From Pictodentalium vernedei (lineage: Eukaryota > Mollusca > Scaphopoda > Dentaliida > Dentaliidae): 64,000 bases of DNA. The stretch spans positions 175,625,919-175,689,918 of the forward strand of contig CM062288.1 of assembly GCA_031216915.1 (NCBI GenBank), read 5' to 3'. The notes below the pieces were generated by a model, which did not search any database, was not told where the DNA came from, and saw only the letters and a program-made list of their open reading frames with translations. Of this stretch, positions 23,061 to 33,779 are shown in pieces. The position numbers and the translations under genes are program-made. How positions within the stretch are numbered: position 1 is the stretch's first letter; the number at the start of each line of letters is the position of its first letter.

Positions 23061-23389
23061 GTTATAAATAAGCAGTTGGCCAAAAAATTAAAGGTGTATC
23101 TGGCAGCTTCCTGAAGCCATAATACTTCCTAAGATAAAACAAAACAAAAATGTTGGAAATATAAAAATTATAAAACAGAGGGGTGAATTTAAATATATTC
23201 CAAATGAAAAAGGAAACATGTTTTTGATTTCTGCACCTATTATTTTATTGAAATCCTGGTTTATAACACTTGTAAAGTCTTCAAGAGATATTTTTCTATT
23301 CAGTATCTTTATGTACACCGGGCATTTCTCATTGTTTCATTTATGTAGTGCAACATTTCAGAATTTGTAATACTGTATCTGAATTTCAG

Positions 23390-23450
23390 ACTCCTTGGAA
23401 CTCCTACTGAAGACTCATGGCCTGGAATGACTCAGCTTCCAGATTACAAG
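23390..23450 (+). CDS. CDK5: CDK5-like kinase, internal exon ([12 protein letters not shown] segment)
   Basis: Acceptor TTTCAG ends at 23389 and donor GTGAAC starts at 23451. The exon completes the split Lys codon and encodes [20 protein letters not shown], the CDK insert region that helps bind cyclin-like partners and CKS-type proteins. The reading frame joins both neighbouring exons (phase 2 in, phase 0 out). Confidence 0.92.
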
Positions 23451-24828
23451 GTGAACACTCTATTGAAGTTTTAACTCTTAACCTACTGAGTATTTTAAAA
23501 ATATTTTTAAGCAAATCTAGTCATGGCTGCAGTAAAGAATGAAAAATACATGAAAATTTGAATCAAGAAATCATTGGTCGAAAAGTCTATACAATTTGCG
23601 GGAGAAAATTTTGTTAAATGTGCTCAAATTTTACTTACATTAGTGGCAAGAGATTTCCTGTCCTGGGCAGGAATATCTGCCAGCAGCATGCAAAGAATTT
23701 AACCTCAATTCTGAGTTTTACAGAGTTTGTACCTTCAAAACAGGTGCTTCACAATCATTTGGTTAGACTAATAACCCTTTCAGGAAATGACCAGCTGATA
23801 ACATATGTCAATGTTTTTCTTGAATAACTAAAAAATCTAATACTTTTACTTCACTAACATATGTTAGGCCTAAAAAAATTAAAAATCTGTTTCTCAGGCC
23901 CTCCCACATGTTCATTTTGGCTGCCGCATGCTCTCTTTTTATAGCCAATGCAAACTTAAAAACATAAAAATTAAATGGTTTATGTTTGATATTTCACCCA
24001 GGCTATTAAAATTCATAAATTTCTTCCTTGATTGCAAGAAGGCTTTATACAATGCTTTAGCAAAGCCTTTTTGCACTCAAGGGACGAAAATACATCGCCA
24101 CCCATGCTATTCTGTAGATTATGAGGCCTAAAACATAAAACAAACCAAGAACATGCATTTTTGATGGCAAAGAAATAATTAAGGAAATAAAAAATAAAAT
24201 TAAAAAATGCCTGCCCACATGCAATTTTACAAAAATGGCTTGAGAAACAGATCTACTTTGTGATGCCTTATGACTCCTCATTGGAACAAGCTCAATGTGC
24301 TCATTCCAGTGAGAGGGTCATCAGCTGCTTTTTAGAAATTAAAGGTAAAAAAATAGTAAAAAATTGAATGTCATTTTCCCCTGTGCTCTGTCAACTGAAT
24401 TAAAAACAATTAAATTTTCAATTTTTTATCAAAAACAGATAATTAATAGTACTCTGTATAATAAAAAGTCTCTAATATTTGTTTACTTTTTCCAGTGATT
24501 TGGAAATTCATTTAGTTTTAATTCTACTGTGCTATTTTAACAAAAATATTTCATGACCAATTGCGTGTCCATTTTGTATCAAGTTCATTATCATAAATGG
24601 CTGCTCACTTGAGTGATAATAAATTCAAGAAATTATGAGCTGCAGATGCTCTGTGCTTAGAAGCTATTGGACTGGATTATTTGCTGTACTCATCACTTTG
24701 TCATGATCAATTCCAAGATGATATGTCTTATCTCCCTTTATGCAACAGAAAGAATGGGCACAATGGATCCCACTTAAATAAATTCCTTTGTTAACTGCAT
24801 ATCATTATCAAACACCAATCCATTTACC
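23451..24828. other. Intron sequence; one decayed hairpin
   Basis: No exon seen. A decayed palindrome (CTCCTCATTGGAACAAGCTC and partner) at about 24268-24320 resembles the family D MITE core at 32339-32391. From about 24770 a Tigger-like fragment (ATGGATCCCACTTAAATAAA) begins. Confidence 0.4.
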
Positions 24829-25309
24829 TTAACTCCTAACCTTTAAGGGCCTATTTCTGACTTTGGCCATTTTTACTGCAATAAAAAGGTGCCCCAACAT
24901 ATAGTCTCTGGGTAAATGTGCAAGGTACACTCTAAGTATCTGGCTAGCTTTTTCTTAGCAAGTCTTAGCTGCCTATATAGGCAGCCAAGACTTGCTTAGA
25001 AATAACCATAAAGCCACAGGTTGTAGACTGTTAAAGTGTATCAAAAATGTCAAAAAGAATCTCCAGGCCCTTGAGGGTTAAAGGCCTACTTCCAACTTTA
25101 ATCACTTGTATCAGCAGCAAAACAGGCATCCCAACATGTGGTCTTTGGGTAAATTTGCAACTTAAATTCTAAGTACCTTGGCATTTGTTAAGTAAGTCTT
25201 GGCTGCCTATAGGAAGCTGAGACTTGCCTAGAAATAACTACAAAGCTTCCAGATGCAGACTGCCAGAGTGTATAAAAATGTCAATACATCCCCAGGCATC
25301 AAGTGTTAA
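24829..25309. mobile_element. Two TTAA MITEs of family C in tandem
   Basis: Two related palindromic units share a central TTAA: the first spans about 24829-25081, the second 25078-25309. Ends read CCTTTAAGGGCCT and, inverted, CCCTCAAGGGCCTGG. Cores are AAGTCTTAGCTGCCTATATA and the facing GGCAGCCAAGACTTGCTTAG. They lie inside a decayed Tigger-like MITE (about 24770-25500). A third copy is at 43679. Confidence 0.65.
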
Positions 25310-25809
25310 ATACATATCGAATTTAACCTATCACAGTGATGAGAGAAATGCCTGTTATTCAATAAAAAATGTTGTGATCACTGGAAATTTGTACACAACA
25401 AAACTTCCAATATATGTATTTAATCCATTCTCTATGAGCTTTGTCAAACTAGATATAATGAATTGAATCTCAGTTTATCATCAGAGTATGGGGATTGATA
25501 AATTCTGATAAACTGGATTTTTCTTCTTGCTTGCAAAGTTGCTATTAGCAGCATTCTACTGCATCAGACAATGTATTCAATTAAGTGAATGTTGATGTCA
25601 CAGGACTTTCTCTTCCTCTAAAGGGAGTAAGCAATGATTTCCAGTTGACAAGTGAAAACAATTAATTAACTGGTGAAAGATCTAAAGTACCTTCAGCCTG
25701 TTCATACAATGTTACAAGAGAAATACTCATCATCATTTTATGCTGCAATTTTGTTCACATATATAAGGTGTTTTTACTATCATTGATAAGGTTGTATTAC
25801 TGGTTGTAG

Positions 25810-25890
25810 GCCTATCCATTATATCATGTGAGTACAACATGGCAACAGGTGGTACCAAAGCTCAATGCCAAAGGAAGAGATTTACTTCAG
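25810..25890 (+). CDS. CDK5: CDK5-like kinase, internal exon (VVPKLNAKGRDLLQ segment)
   Basis: Acceptor GTTGTAG ends at 25809 and donor GTAAGT starts at 25891; length 81, both ends phase 0. It encodes AYPLYHVSTTWQQVVPKLNA followed by KGRDLLQ. The PKLN.GRDLLQ stretch is the conserved C-lobe helix of CDK5; the preceding residues are more variable than in vertebrates (which have PYPMYP). Confidence 0.92.
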
Positions 25891-25939
25891 GTAAGTGACC
25901 TTTTTTGCATCATTTCAGAATGTAGCTTCATAATAGGTC

Positions 25940-27797
25940 GGTGTCTTCCATGTAGACCAATTCCACTTAGACCAATTCCAGGTAGACCAACTCAGTTTAA
26001 ATTAATTTAGATTAGCTCCGTGAGCTTGTTTCAGTCATATGTACATTTCTACAACTTTATTAACAGAATTGAATTTCTCATAGAATTATTTTAGTGCTTA
26101 AAGTATTACCAAAATAAATTCTTCCAAAGAATTATTTTAGTGCTTAAGAATTTCAATTTTGTAGATAAAATTATAGAAATGTGGGTTGTCTTGAGGGGGT
26201 TTTGTTCTGTTACCCCTGAAACAAGCAAAACGAACGAAATGATTTCGCGCACCGAAGGCGCGCAGGGACGATATGGCAGACAAGCCCCTTTCGACCCTCG
26301 TTGACTGTATAATTTGGTTTTTGTATGTCTCGGCGTGTCAAAGGAGGAAAAGGAAGGAGGGAAGAGGTTTATCCCTTTCTGCCCTTCTTGCAGCTCTTCT
26401 TCTTAGGTGGAGGTTGGCTTGGTGATGGTGATGGCGATGAGGCTGGTGGTGGTGTGTAGGTGCCCGCATTGATTTTTTCTCGGAGGTCTCTTTCGTTGAT
26501 TTTTTCTCGGAGCTCTCTTGCTTTTGCCCGTTCTGCCCTTGACAGCTCTGGTTCTCTTATTATGTCTTCCTTAGTGAGTGGTGGCTGTACCTCCCCCGGG
26601 CTTTCCGGTAGTGAAGGAAGGGGGGAGTGAGGGGTGGGAGGCGGGGAAAAAGCAACTACCAGTTCCTCCTCAGTCTCCACTGGACGTTCCTCATCCAACT
26701 GTACCGGCTCAGGAGCCGGCAGTTGATTGGGTGTACCAGTGGGACTAGGAGGGGAACTGGTGGCTGCCTCCATAGCCTCCACCCCCTCACTCAACTCTTT
26801 CTTCCTATTCCTGAAGGCCTCAAAGCGCCGGGTGTCCCTGCGCTTGGTCGATAGGCTCTTCTTCTTTTTCTTGTTCTGTCTCTTTCCAGGGCCTCCGTGC
26901 CCCTTCGGGTGAGGACCAGTGGGAGAGGGGATCCTCTCGCCAAGGGTACTACCTCTCCCCGAAGAGGTTGGTGATTTGGTATTCTCTACTCCGAACTCCA
27001 GATTCAGGTGGACGCTCAAACCTATTTCCTGGATAGTCCAGGAGATGGGGCATGAGACGCCCAGGGCTGAAATGGCTTTCACTAGTCTATCAGGAAGTTC
27101 CATGTTGTCCAGGTGTGTTGTCCAGGTGTTCACGCTCTGAAGTCAGATGTGTGAATGGAGCCAATGAGCCTAGCAGCTGAAACAAGCTTCATGAGCATGT
27201 TCCACTAATATCCACATCTGTATGATTTTATTGCTTAAAGTGTTTTTCTTTTTGTGATGTCAGCCACCTAATCAAGGTTTTTATTGCAGCTTATATTTAA
27301 TTTCCATTCTCCATATTGTTATCTAAACACCAAGTAAATGGCACTCACAGACAACAATTACCAAAGCAATAAATAAATTGCATATCAATGCTATGCTAAT
27401 CCTGTGACTAATGAGGCTATTACTTTTCTTAATCCTTTTCAAGAATGACTCATTGAAACCTCTCTAAGCCATCATGTTCTGTAAAATTATTTGTTAATTT
27501 TTTTTAAATAATATTCAATAAAGATTCATCAAATAATTTGAAACTGTTTTTATTTAATAAGTTCCTCTGAAATCAACAGCAATCCTCAACAAAAGTTTTA
27601 TATTTATTAAGTTTCTGTGTAATCAACAGCAATCCTTAACAAAACTGAAAATAAAAAAAGTTTATTTTTTAAAAAAATAATCATTCCATGTAGACCAATT
27701 CCAGAAAGACCAACCTTTGGTCTACCTGGAATTGGTCTAAATGGAATTGGTCTACCTGGAATTGGTCTAAGTGGAATTGGTCTACATGGAATAAACC
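25940..27797. mobile_element. TIR transposon, 1.86 kb, terminal repeats built of 15-bp units
   Basis: Left end 25940-25990 and right end 27740-27797 are inverted copies: TTCCATGTAGACCAATTCCA followed by further TAGACCAATTCCA units. The outermost bases are GGTGTC on the left and, inverted, GGTTTA on the right. The 8-bp AATAGGTC flanks both sides (25932-25939 and 27798-27805), consistent with an 8-bp target duplication, although the right copy resembles the unit itself. The left end starts 49 bp after the CDK5 donor. The element carries one ORF on the minus strand. The superfamily is not recognised. Confidence 0.6.
26369..27103 (-). CDS. Unrecognised basic, proline-rich protein inside the TIR element
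   Basis: The frame is open from 27133 on the minus strand, with a stop three codons further up; the first ATG is at 27103-27101, giving about 244 residues. The N-terminal 40 residues look globular (LVKAISALGVSCPISW). The middle is Gly/Ser-rich and then strongly basic (KRQNKKKKKS, RRFEAFRNRKKEL), and the C-terminal half is acidic/proline rich, ending in KKKSCKKGRKG. There is no DDE triad or zinc finger. It is GC-richer than its surroundings and flanked by the element's inverted ends, so it is probably an element gene of unknown function, perhaps a nucleic-acid-binding accessory protein. Confidence 0.45.
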   Translation of the reverse strand: MELPDRLVKAISALGVSCPISWTIQEIGLSVHLNLEFGVENTKSPTSSGRGSTLGERIPSPTGPHPKGHGGPGKRQNKKKKKSLSTKRRDTRRFEAFRNRKKELSEGVEAMEAATSSPPSPTGTPNQLPAPEPVQLDEERPVETEEELVVAFSPPPTPHSPLPSLPESPGEVQPPLTKEDIIREPELSRAERAKARELREKINERDLREKINAGTYTPPPASSPSPSPSQPPPKKKSCKKGRKG

Positions 27798-27929
27798 AAT
27801 AGGTCTACAGTTTAATAAAAACTGTACTTTTTGCACTATGTTAATTTCAGGAGTTTCTCCATGTATTCTCACTTTGCCAACAGGCTGTATTAGTATTAGT
27901 GATGGATATTCACAGTCATTGGTCTCAAT

Positions 27930-29050
27930 CAAATGAAACTTAAGGAGAAACAGCTTCAATAAAGTGTTCATGGGGAAGACCATTTGGAAAATGGTGGGTG
28001 TACCAAGTATAACATATGGTACAGAAGTGCTACCTCTAAACCAAGCGGTTATAAAGATCTTGGAAACTCTGCAGAATGATGCAGGCCAGTGGATAACAGT
28101 GCACTAGAAGCAATAACAAATCCAGCAATTAAATAGACCCCAGTTTAAAAAGTCCTTAATTGATAAAGCCTTGAATAATTATACGCGTCCTAACTCCAAA
28201 TGTGACAACCCAACGTGCCCCGACCGTGTCATCCGCCAGCTGTAATCTTCTGACATCTCATCCTCCTCTTCCCATCCCTTAATTCTCAAATACATTCTAG
28301 CTCCGCTGAATTACAAATAAAAGATCAGATAACTCCATCTTGGGGAAAGCACTTCGATACACTGATGCCAAAGAAACTTTCTTTTTTCGGGAATGGCAGG
28401 AAGACAGCCTTATAGGCTATGCCACTTCCATGCTATATACTAGCTTATGTTCCTGTTTGTTGTAATGTTATTTTGTAATCAATGTACTAGTATACTGCAA
28501 AATAAAGATCTATCTATCAGGGGTGAGCTTGGGTCAATGAGGATCAAGGACAGGATAGACTTAATGAAACTGTTATCTTAACTATTTGGTGATCCTCCCC
28601 GACAGCTAAGAGTGTAGACTAATGTTTCAAAATATTTGGAATTCAAATACAAAGACAGGTGGACAGACCAATTGAGGGAGTTAATAGAGAACTATTCAAT
28701 GGAGATCTTGGACTCAGAATAAGATTCACTGAGAGTATAATGGGGAAGTGGGATGTGAGGATGAAGAACATGTGGTTAGTGGGCGACACAAAGGAGAGGT
28801 TTAGTATGCTTTTCGGAGAGATTGGGAAGAATGGGGTGTAGGATGTCATTAAGCAGTTTGTTTGAGGGTGCTGGGAAGAGAGAAGAGGCGTGGGGATAGA
28901 GAGGCATCTGGAAGCACAGGGTTAATCAAGGCCTTCTCAGCTGAGAACTGTGACAAATCAGAAGCAGGCCAAAGTGTTATAAGGGTCATCCATTTGTCAG
29001 CAGTGTTTACTACGAATTCACATTCAATTTCTGGTTGCATAATGGGAAAA
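27930..29050 (+). mobile_element. LINE fragments, one inserted in another
   Basis: 27930-28140 matches the block at 22050-22200 of the LINE fragment at 21560 (the shared TACCAAGTATAACATATG is visible in both). 28530-29050 continues the same family (ATAAGATTCACTGAGAGTAT, as at 22710). Between them, about 28140-28523 looks like the 3' end of another LINE, ending AATAAAGATCTATCTATC. All are inactive. Confidence 0.55.
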
Positions 29051-30070
29051 AGTTGAAATGTTCAGTATATCATCCCTCGAGTGTAACAAGGACCATATGT
29101 ATAAATTAATATATACTTCTTCATGTTTTTAAGCACAGAAAATGTATGTAAAAAATTAACATTGCCATAAACACATTTATTATGCCCCCGACCTCTGGAG
29201 AAGATTTCAGTGGGCAAAGAGTTGAGATCTCTGTCAGCACATCCATACATGTATTTCCATATTTCCGTTTCAACAGTTTACATTGTAACTCAAGTACTGG
29301 TTGTCAGATTTGATGTCCTATGATATGGTCCTGGTATGGTGAGAGACCAGCATGGGGGAAAGGACATCCACATATTGTGGGTTTAGTCAGTGTATTCTTA
29401 CCAGAGTTATGGTCCTTGTTGGACTAAGAGAAAAAGTGTCCATATGAACGTTGACGTAACAACGATCACACAATGGTCCATATCCTTGTCCCTGTAAAAT
29501 ATAGTTCACAGAAAGGGCATGGCACCCTCCTATTGTATTGTCTGCTGTGTAGGATAAGGAACACCACAGACTGCTGCATAGTTGAGAACAGTATCTAATG
29601 TGTGCATATGTCTTGCAAATAGGGGAGGGGGGGGGGGGAGAAATTTCCAGTTTCTCAACATGCAACTACCTCTCTAAAGGGAATAGTCAATACACATAAT
29701 TTACCCTATAATTCTGAGGGCAAGAGAGACAAATATATTTTTTGAAGCAACTGCCACAATCGGAGCCATCTATCTACATGTATTTCTAAACCATGAATGT
29801 CTAACCACCACCATTGTATAAGTTGATGAAAATGAAAGTCAAGAACATTTTTATTCAGCCGATTTGATTCCAAAAAAGAACCAGTTCAGAAATATTTTGC
29901 TTGATTCAATTGGAGAATCGATTTGAAGTCAGATTTCCAATTTGCAGGGATCTTATGATCTGAACGAGCTCGATGAACTTGTCACAAGCTAGGTTTGGAG
30001 GTAAAAATTGCAAAAAATAACAAATTTGGAATGGCAATTTTTATAATCCCTATTAATTTTTCTTTTTCAG
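29051..30070. other. Intron sequence, no feature recognised
   Basis: No exon or clear repeat; a short G-rich tract lies at 29622-29638. It ends in a good polypyrimidine tract and CAG acceptor for the last CDK5 exon. Confidence 0.5.
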
Positions 30071-30169
30071 AGATTATTAGTCTGCTGTCCAATGGGACGA
30101 CTCACTGCTGAAGAATCCCTACAGCACAATTACTTTAGTGATCTTAATCCTGCAATCAAACAGAGTTGA
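30071..30169 (+). CDS. CDK5: CDK5-like kinase, last coding exon with stop
   Basis: Acceptor CTTTTTCAG ends at 30070. The exon encodes RLLVCCPMGRLTAEESLQ then HNYFSDLNPAIKQS and a TGA at 30167-30169. The AEE.LQH.YFSD motif is the C-terminal signature of CDK5; this protein has about four more residues after YFSD than the vertebrate form. The intron before it is about 4.2 kb and holds the TIR transposon and LINE fragments. The 3' UTR follows; I cannot fix its end. Confidence 0.92.
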   Translation, partial: RLLVCCPMGRLTAEESLQHNYFSDLNPAIKQS

Positions 30170-30799
30170 TGTTTTATTTCACTAGTCATATTATAATTTA
30201 TTCATAAGTTGTTGTACATTATTTGTTGAACTGTGTGATCATTGTTTTTGTTTGTTAAACACTTTAGGAGACAAAATTTGTTTGATAAAAAAAACATGTG
30301 CTACAAACATTGTGTTTGTATTGTTTTAGTCCCATGTAGATGGTTGTTAGCCAAAATACCATATTCTTTCTCCCATCTTTCACTGTAATGTTAATAATAA
30401 CAGTGTTCTGATTGGCTAAATAGAGAAAATTATTTGGAAAATATTGTTCATTCAGGCTTCAGTGCCATCGGGGAACTTTTTACTCTGAGTACAGATGTGT
30501 GAAGTATGAACCACATTTGTTGTTCAGAATATATGTTCTTTACAACAATCTGTTAGCTTGTATTTAGTGACTGCACATGGCAGGTTTTTATTGAAAAACA
30601 TTGTTCCAAAAGAATGTTGTCTGTGTTCCCTGGGCGTTGGGAAACACAAGTCTCAGACAGTCACATCACTTTTTTTTTAACAACTTTAACCTTTTTTCTC
30701 TTTCAAAACATACCTGCCATGAATGAGATAAGTGAGCTTCATTTCTTGTGTTTGAGGGGGGAAAAAAAGATAAGAGTCAACAAAATATGTTTACTTATG
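30170..30799 (+). other. Probable 3' UTR and downstream flank of CDK5
   Basis: AT-rich, with no ORF of interest. No single polyadenylation site can be chosen with confidence. Confidence 0.35.
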
Positions 30800-31106
30800 T
30801 TAACTTGTAGACTGCCAAATTATTTTTCAAAGGTGATTTGTAACGAGTATTTTTTTCAGATACCACGCTACGAGCAAAAGTAGCCTTATTGTAGCAAGAT
30901 TTTGTTTATTGATAATTATTTTGTCACAATTTATTGGAGAGTGCCTGTTGGCACTGTCCAATAAATTGTGACAAAACAATTTCTAAAACATTTTTTTCTG
31001 CAGCTGAGCAAACAACAAGCTACCACATACAGTGTGAAACCACTGAAGTGCCTTTTAACACTTTCAGTGAAGCCCTGACAGTGGGCTTCTAGTACACATT
31101 GGTTAA
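30800..31106. mobile_element. Palindromic TTAA MITE, family A copy 5
   Basis: TTAA at 30800 and 31103. The hairpin GTCACAATTTATTGGAGAGT faces ACTGTCCAATAAATTGTGAC at about 30929-30975. The ends are decayed (CTTGTAGACTGCC on the left). Confidence 0.65.
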
Positions 31107-31504
31107 ATTTGCTTGTTAAATAGACTAGTCTGAAAATATTAAGAAAAGTTATTTCATTTTGTTTTTAGAATTATTTGTCATACAATACTTGTCCCTTTCC
31201 CTGAGTTATATTGAGCTATTTGAGCACATTCTAAGACTGGGTAATTTTGCCGAGTTTCCTCTTTACCACAGCTATTTTACCTGATGTGGCAGTAATTTCT
31301 GATCATGTATGAGCTGCCTGTAGATGTAACCAACACATCAAGTAATAACTACAACCAGGGATGGATGACTGTTGTTGGCTGGACTTCCTTATGATTTCAT
31401 GCTTTGTGGTATGGCAATATTTGATGAATTGGTATGGGGACATGCACAGGTTCCCTTAAGAAAAGTGATCGAAGTATCTTCGAATGAAATAAATCCTTCC
31501 AGTG

Positions 31505-31680
31505 ACACTAGGCTCTGCACACTGATGTTGAAATATGAAAATTTCAAGCAACAAATTTTTCCCATAATGTGACAAAGAATTTAACCAATTCAGTCAATGA
31601 GTTCCGTCAAACAAGATTGAATTGGTTAAACTCCCAGTTGCATTATGGGAAAAAATCCTGCTGATTGTAAATAAAAAAAA
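31505..31680. mobile_element. Decayed TTAA-type MITE, family B copy 3
   Basis: CTCTGCACACTGATGTTGAA at the left and a core GAGTTCCGTCAAACAAGATT at about 31600. The family arms AAATTTTTCCCATAATG and CATTATGGGAAAAA face each other. The outer TTAA is not preserved. Confidence 0.5.
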
Positions 31681-32252
31681 AATCAATCAATTCTGAAAAA
31701 AACTATTTTGAGAAATGAAAATTTATATTGAGTCTAGTCGATTTGAAGTGAATGAATCATGTGTTGAATCTCAAATATGAGCTTTGGGAAGTCTTAAATG
31801 GAGTTCAGATATCTGCATCTGACACTAAGTGTTTAAACCTCATCCAAGGAAATGGTAAATACAATCAGATATCAAGATATGTGAATATCACAAATCTCTT
31901 TTTTTTCACGATTTCCAGTAGGGTTTTTTTTTTGTTTGTTTTTTTTTAAATGTACCTTGACCACTCATTAAACCCATTATAATGATGAAAAGTTTAATAT
32001 AGTTCACAGGACAAAGAAATATTTGGAAAAAAATGTAATTAAATGATTACTTCAGACAAGATATATACTGGAATTGTTTCATGAAAATCATGTTTTTCAA
32101 ACTGTAACCTTCCTTTTGGCCCTTCCCTGTGGAACTACAGGAAGTAAAGAAATGCTTGTTCAATCCAGTACACAATTTCTGCATTACTGGTCCAATAGTG
32201 CCTGGTGTGGGCATGCTATGTGTAGTGGGCAAGATAATTATAAATGATTTGG
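31681..32252. other. No feature recognised
   Basis: AT-rich DNA with T and A runs; only short chance ORFs. Confidence 0.4.
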
Positions 32253-32474
32253 TTAACCCTTTACCCAACTTACCATAAAAAAACGGCCAGCGCTATTCAA
32301 AAAAATCACCTTTCATTTTTTGTCTAAAAAATATAGCTTATGACCCCTCACTGGAATGAGCCCATTGAGCTCATTCCAGTGAAGGGTCATAACCTATGTT
32401 TTGGATGCAAAAAATGGTTTTCAAGAATTTTGCTTGCAAGTGTCATCTGCTTTTCATGTTTGGTAAAGGCTTAA
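32253..32474. mobile_element. Palindromic TTAA MITE, family D copy 1
   Basis: TTAA at 32253 and 32471, with ends CCCTTTACCCAACTTACC and, inverted, GCCTTTACCAAACATG. The core hairpin TATGACCCCTCACTGGAATG faces CATTCCAGTGAAGGGTCATA at 32339-32391. Confidence 0.7.
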
Positions 32475-32595
32475 GCTTGACTTTATACTTGTGCTGCAGT
32501 CATGATACAGCCATACATGTTAAAGTGACCTTAACTTCTTGCACTCTGGTGTGGTATAATAAGTCAGAACACAACAAGGGTGGAGTACTGGGGAC

Positions 32596-32694
32596 TGCAA
32601 TCAACAACCCAAGCTGGAGTTTTTACCGTATCTCATGAGCACCAAAGACACGCGTGAAATACAGGAAAAACTCCTCCAAGGGTTGTTGATTCCT
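32596..32694. repeat. Inverted repeat (imperfect hairpin)
   Basis: GCAATCAACAACCCAAGCTG followed by GAGTTTTTACCGTAT pairs with ATACAGGAAAAACTC then CTCCAAGGGTTGTTGATTCC. It is possibly the core of another decayed palindromic element. Confidence 0.6.
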
Positions 32695-32928
32695 ATCCTC
32701 TGTACACTACCTGAGTTATGTTCTATATTTATACCATCATTAAATTTGCATTCAGTGAATGAAGCAGATGTTTTTAACCCTTTACCTAACATTGCGTCGA
32801 AAAATGGCCAGAAGATTAACCAGAATAAGCTTACCACAGCCTAAAATATCTCTGAAGTTTCTCAATAAAACCATACAAATATGGATAGCATTAGAACCAG
32901 CTCGTTGAGCTGGTTCTAAAGATATTCA

Positions 32929-33190
32929 TTTCTTATCAACCTACCTTACAATTGTTTACTTCAGGCTTGCACTACAGTGGAAGACCCTAACTCGGAAAAT
33001 ATACTCTCTATTTTGATCTTTCCCAAGCAATTTGGGAAAGAAAAGTGGTGCAAAAGCACCAAGAAAAAATAAACCAAAACTGGGTCGCGTGCTACCAGCA
33101 CGCACCCAGTAGGGGACGCTCTTCTCCAAGTACATATCCACGGCTTCCGGCAAACCAGTGTGCAGGCAGTAACTAATGAATCATTCTTTT
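32929..33190 (+). repeat. Left inverted terminal repeat of DIRS copy 1
   Basis: It pairs with 42554-42813 at high identity over about 260 bp; shared blocks include GTGGAAGACCCTAACTCGGA and AAGTACATATCCACGGCTTC. Confidence 0.9.
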
Positions 33191-33779
33191 TTCGTCCGTT
33201 CATGTTGCGAGACGTCCATATTTGCATTGAGTAACAATGATAATTCAACTTGTTGAAAATGGTTCCCTCTGACTGGAATTATGGATCTGAGGATCGTATA
33301 ATAACAGGACTGTGTTTTATATATTCTCGTTATTATTTTCAACCACATTTTCATTCTCTTTTATATATTCTTTGTGTTCGCGCGCGACTTTCGCATACCG
33401 TGCGATTCGGACATAAAATTTTTCGGTTGATGTTATCCTGTTGGATATTATTATTATTATTGGAGTTAGGTGTCAATGGGGGGCTGTATGGACAGGATTT
33501 CTCCTCTCGGTTGAGGGCAGAATTTCTGTTTTTGGGTCCCTGTCGGCCGTCTGGGTTCAGTTGTGTTCCCTCCGGCCCTTTATTTTCTGCCACCTTTCTC
33601 TCGTAGTTGGGGGTGTTCTTCTACTTTCTACATCTGTTGAGTTCACCTTTTTCTTCTACTGCTCTCACCTCTGTTATGCCCAGGTCTGTTCCTTGAGGGC
33701 AATGCCTTTTGCCAAGCATGTGGTGCATTCTCGTGGCCGTTCCTCCTGCACCTGGGGGAGTGGGGGGGGGGGGGGAATG

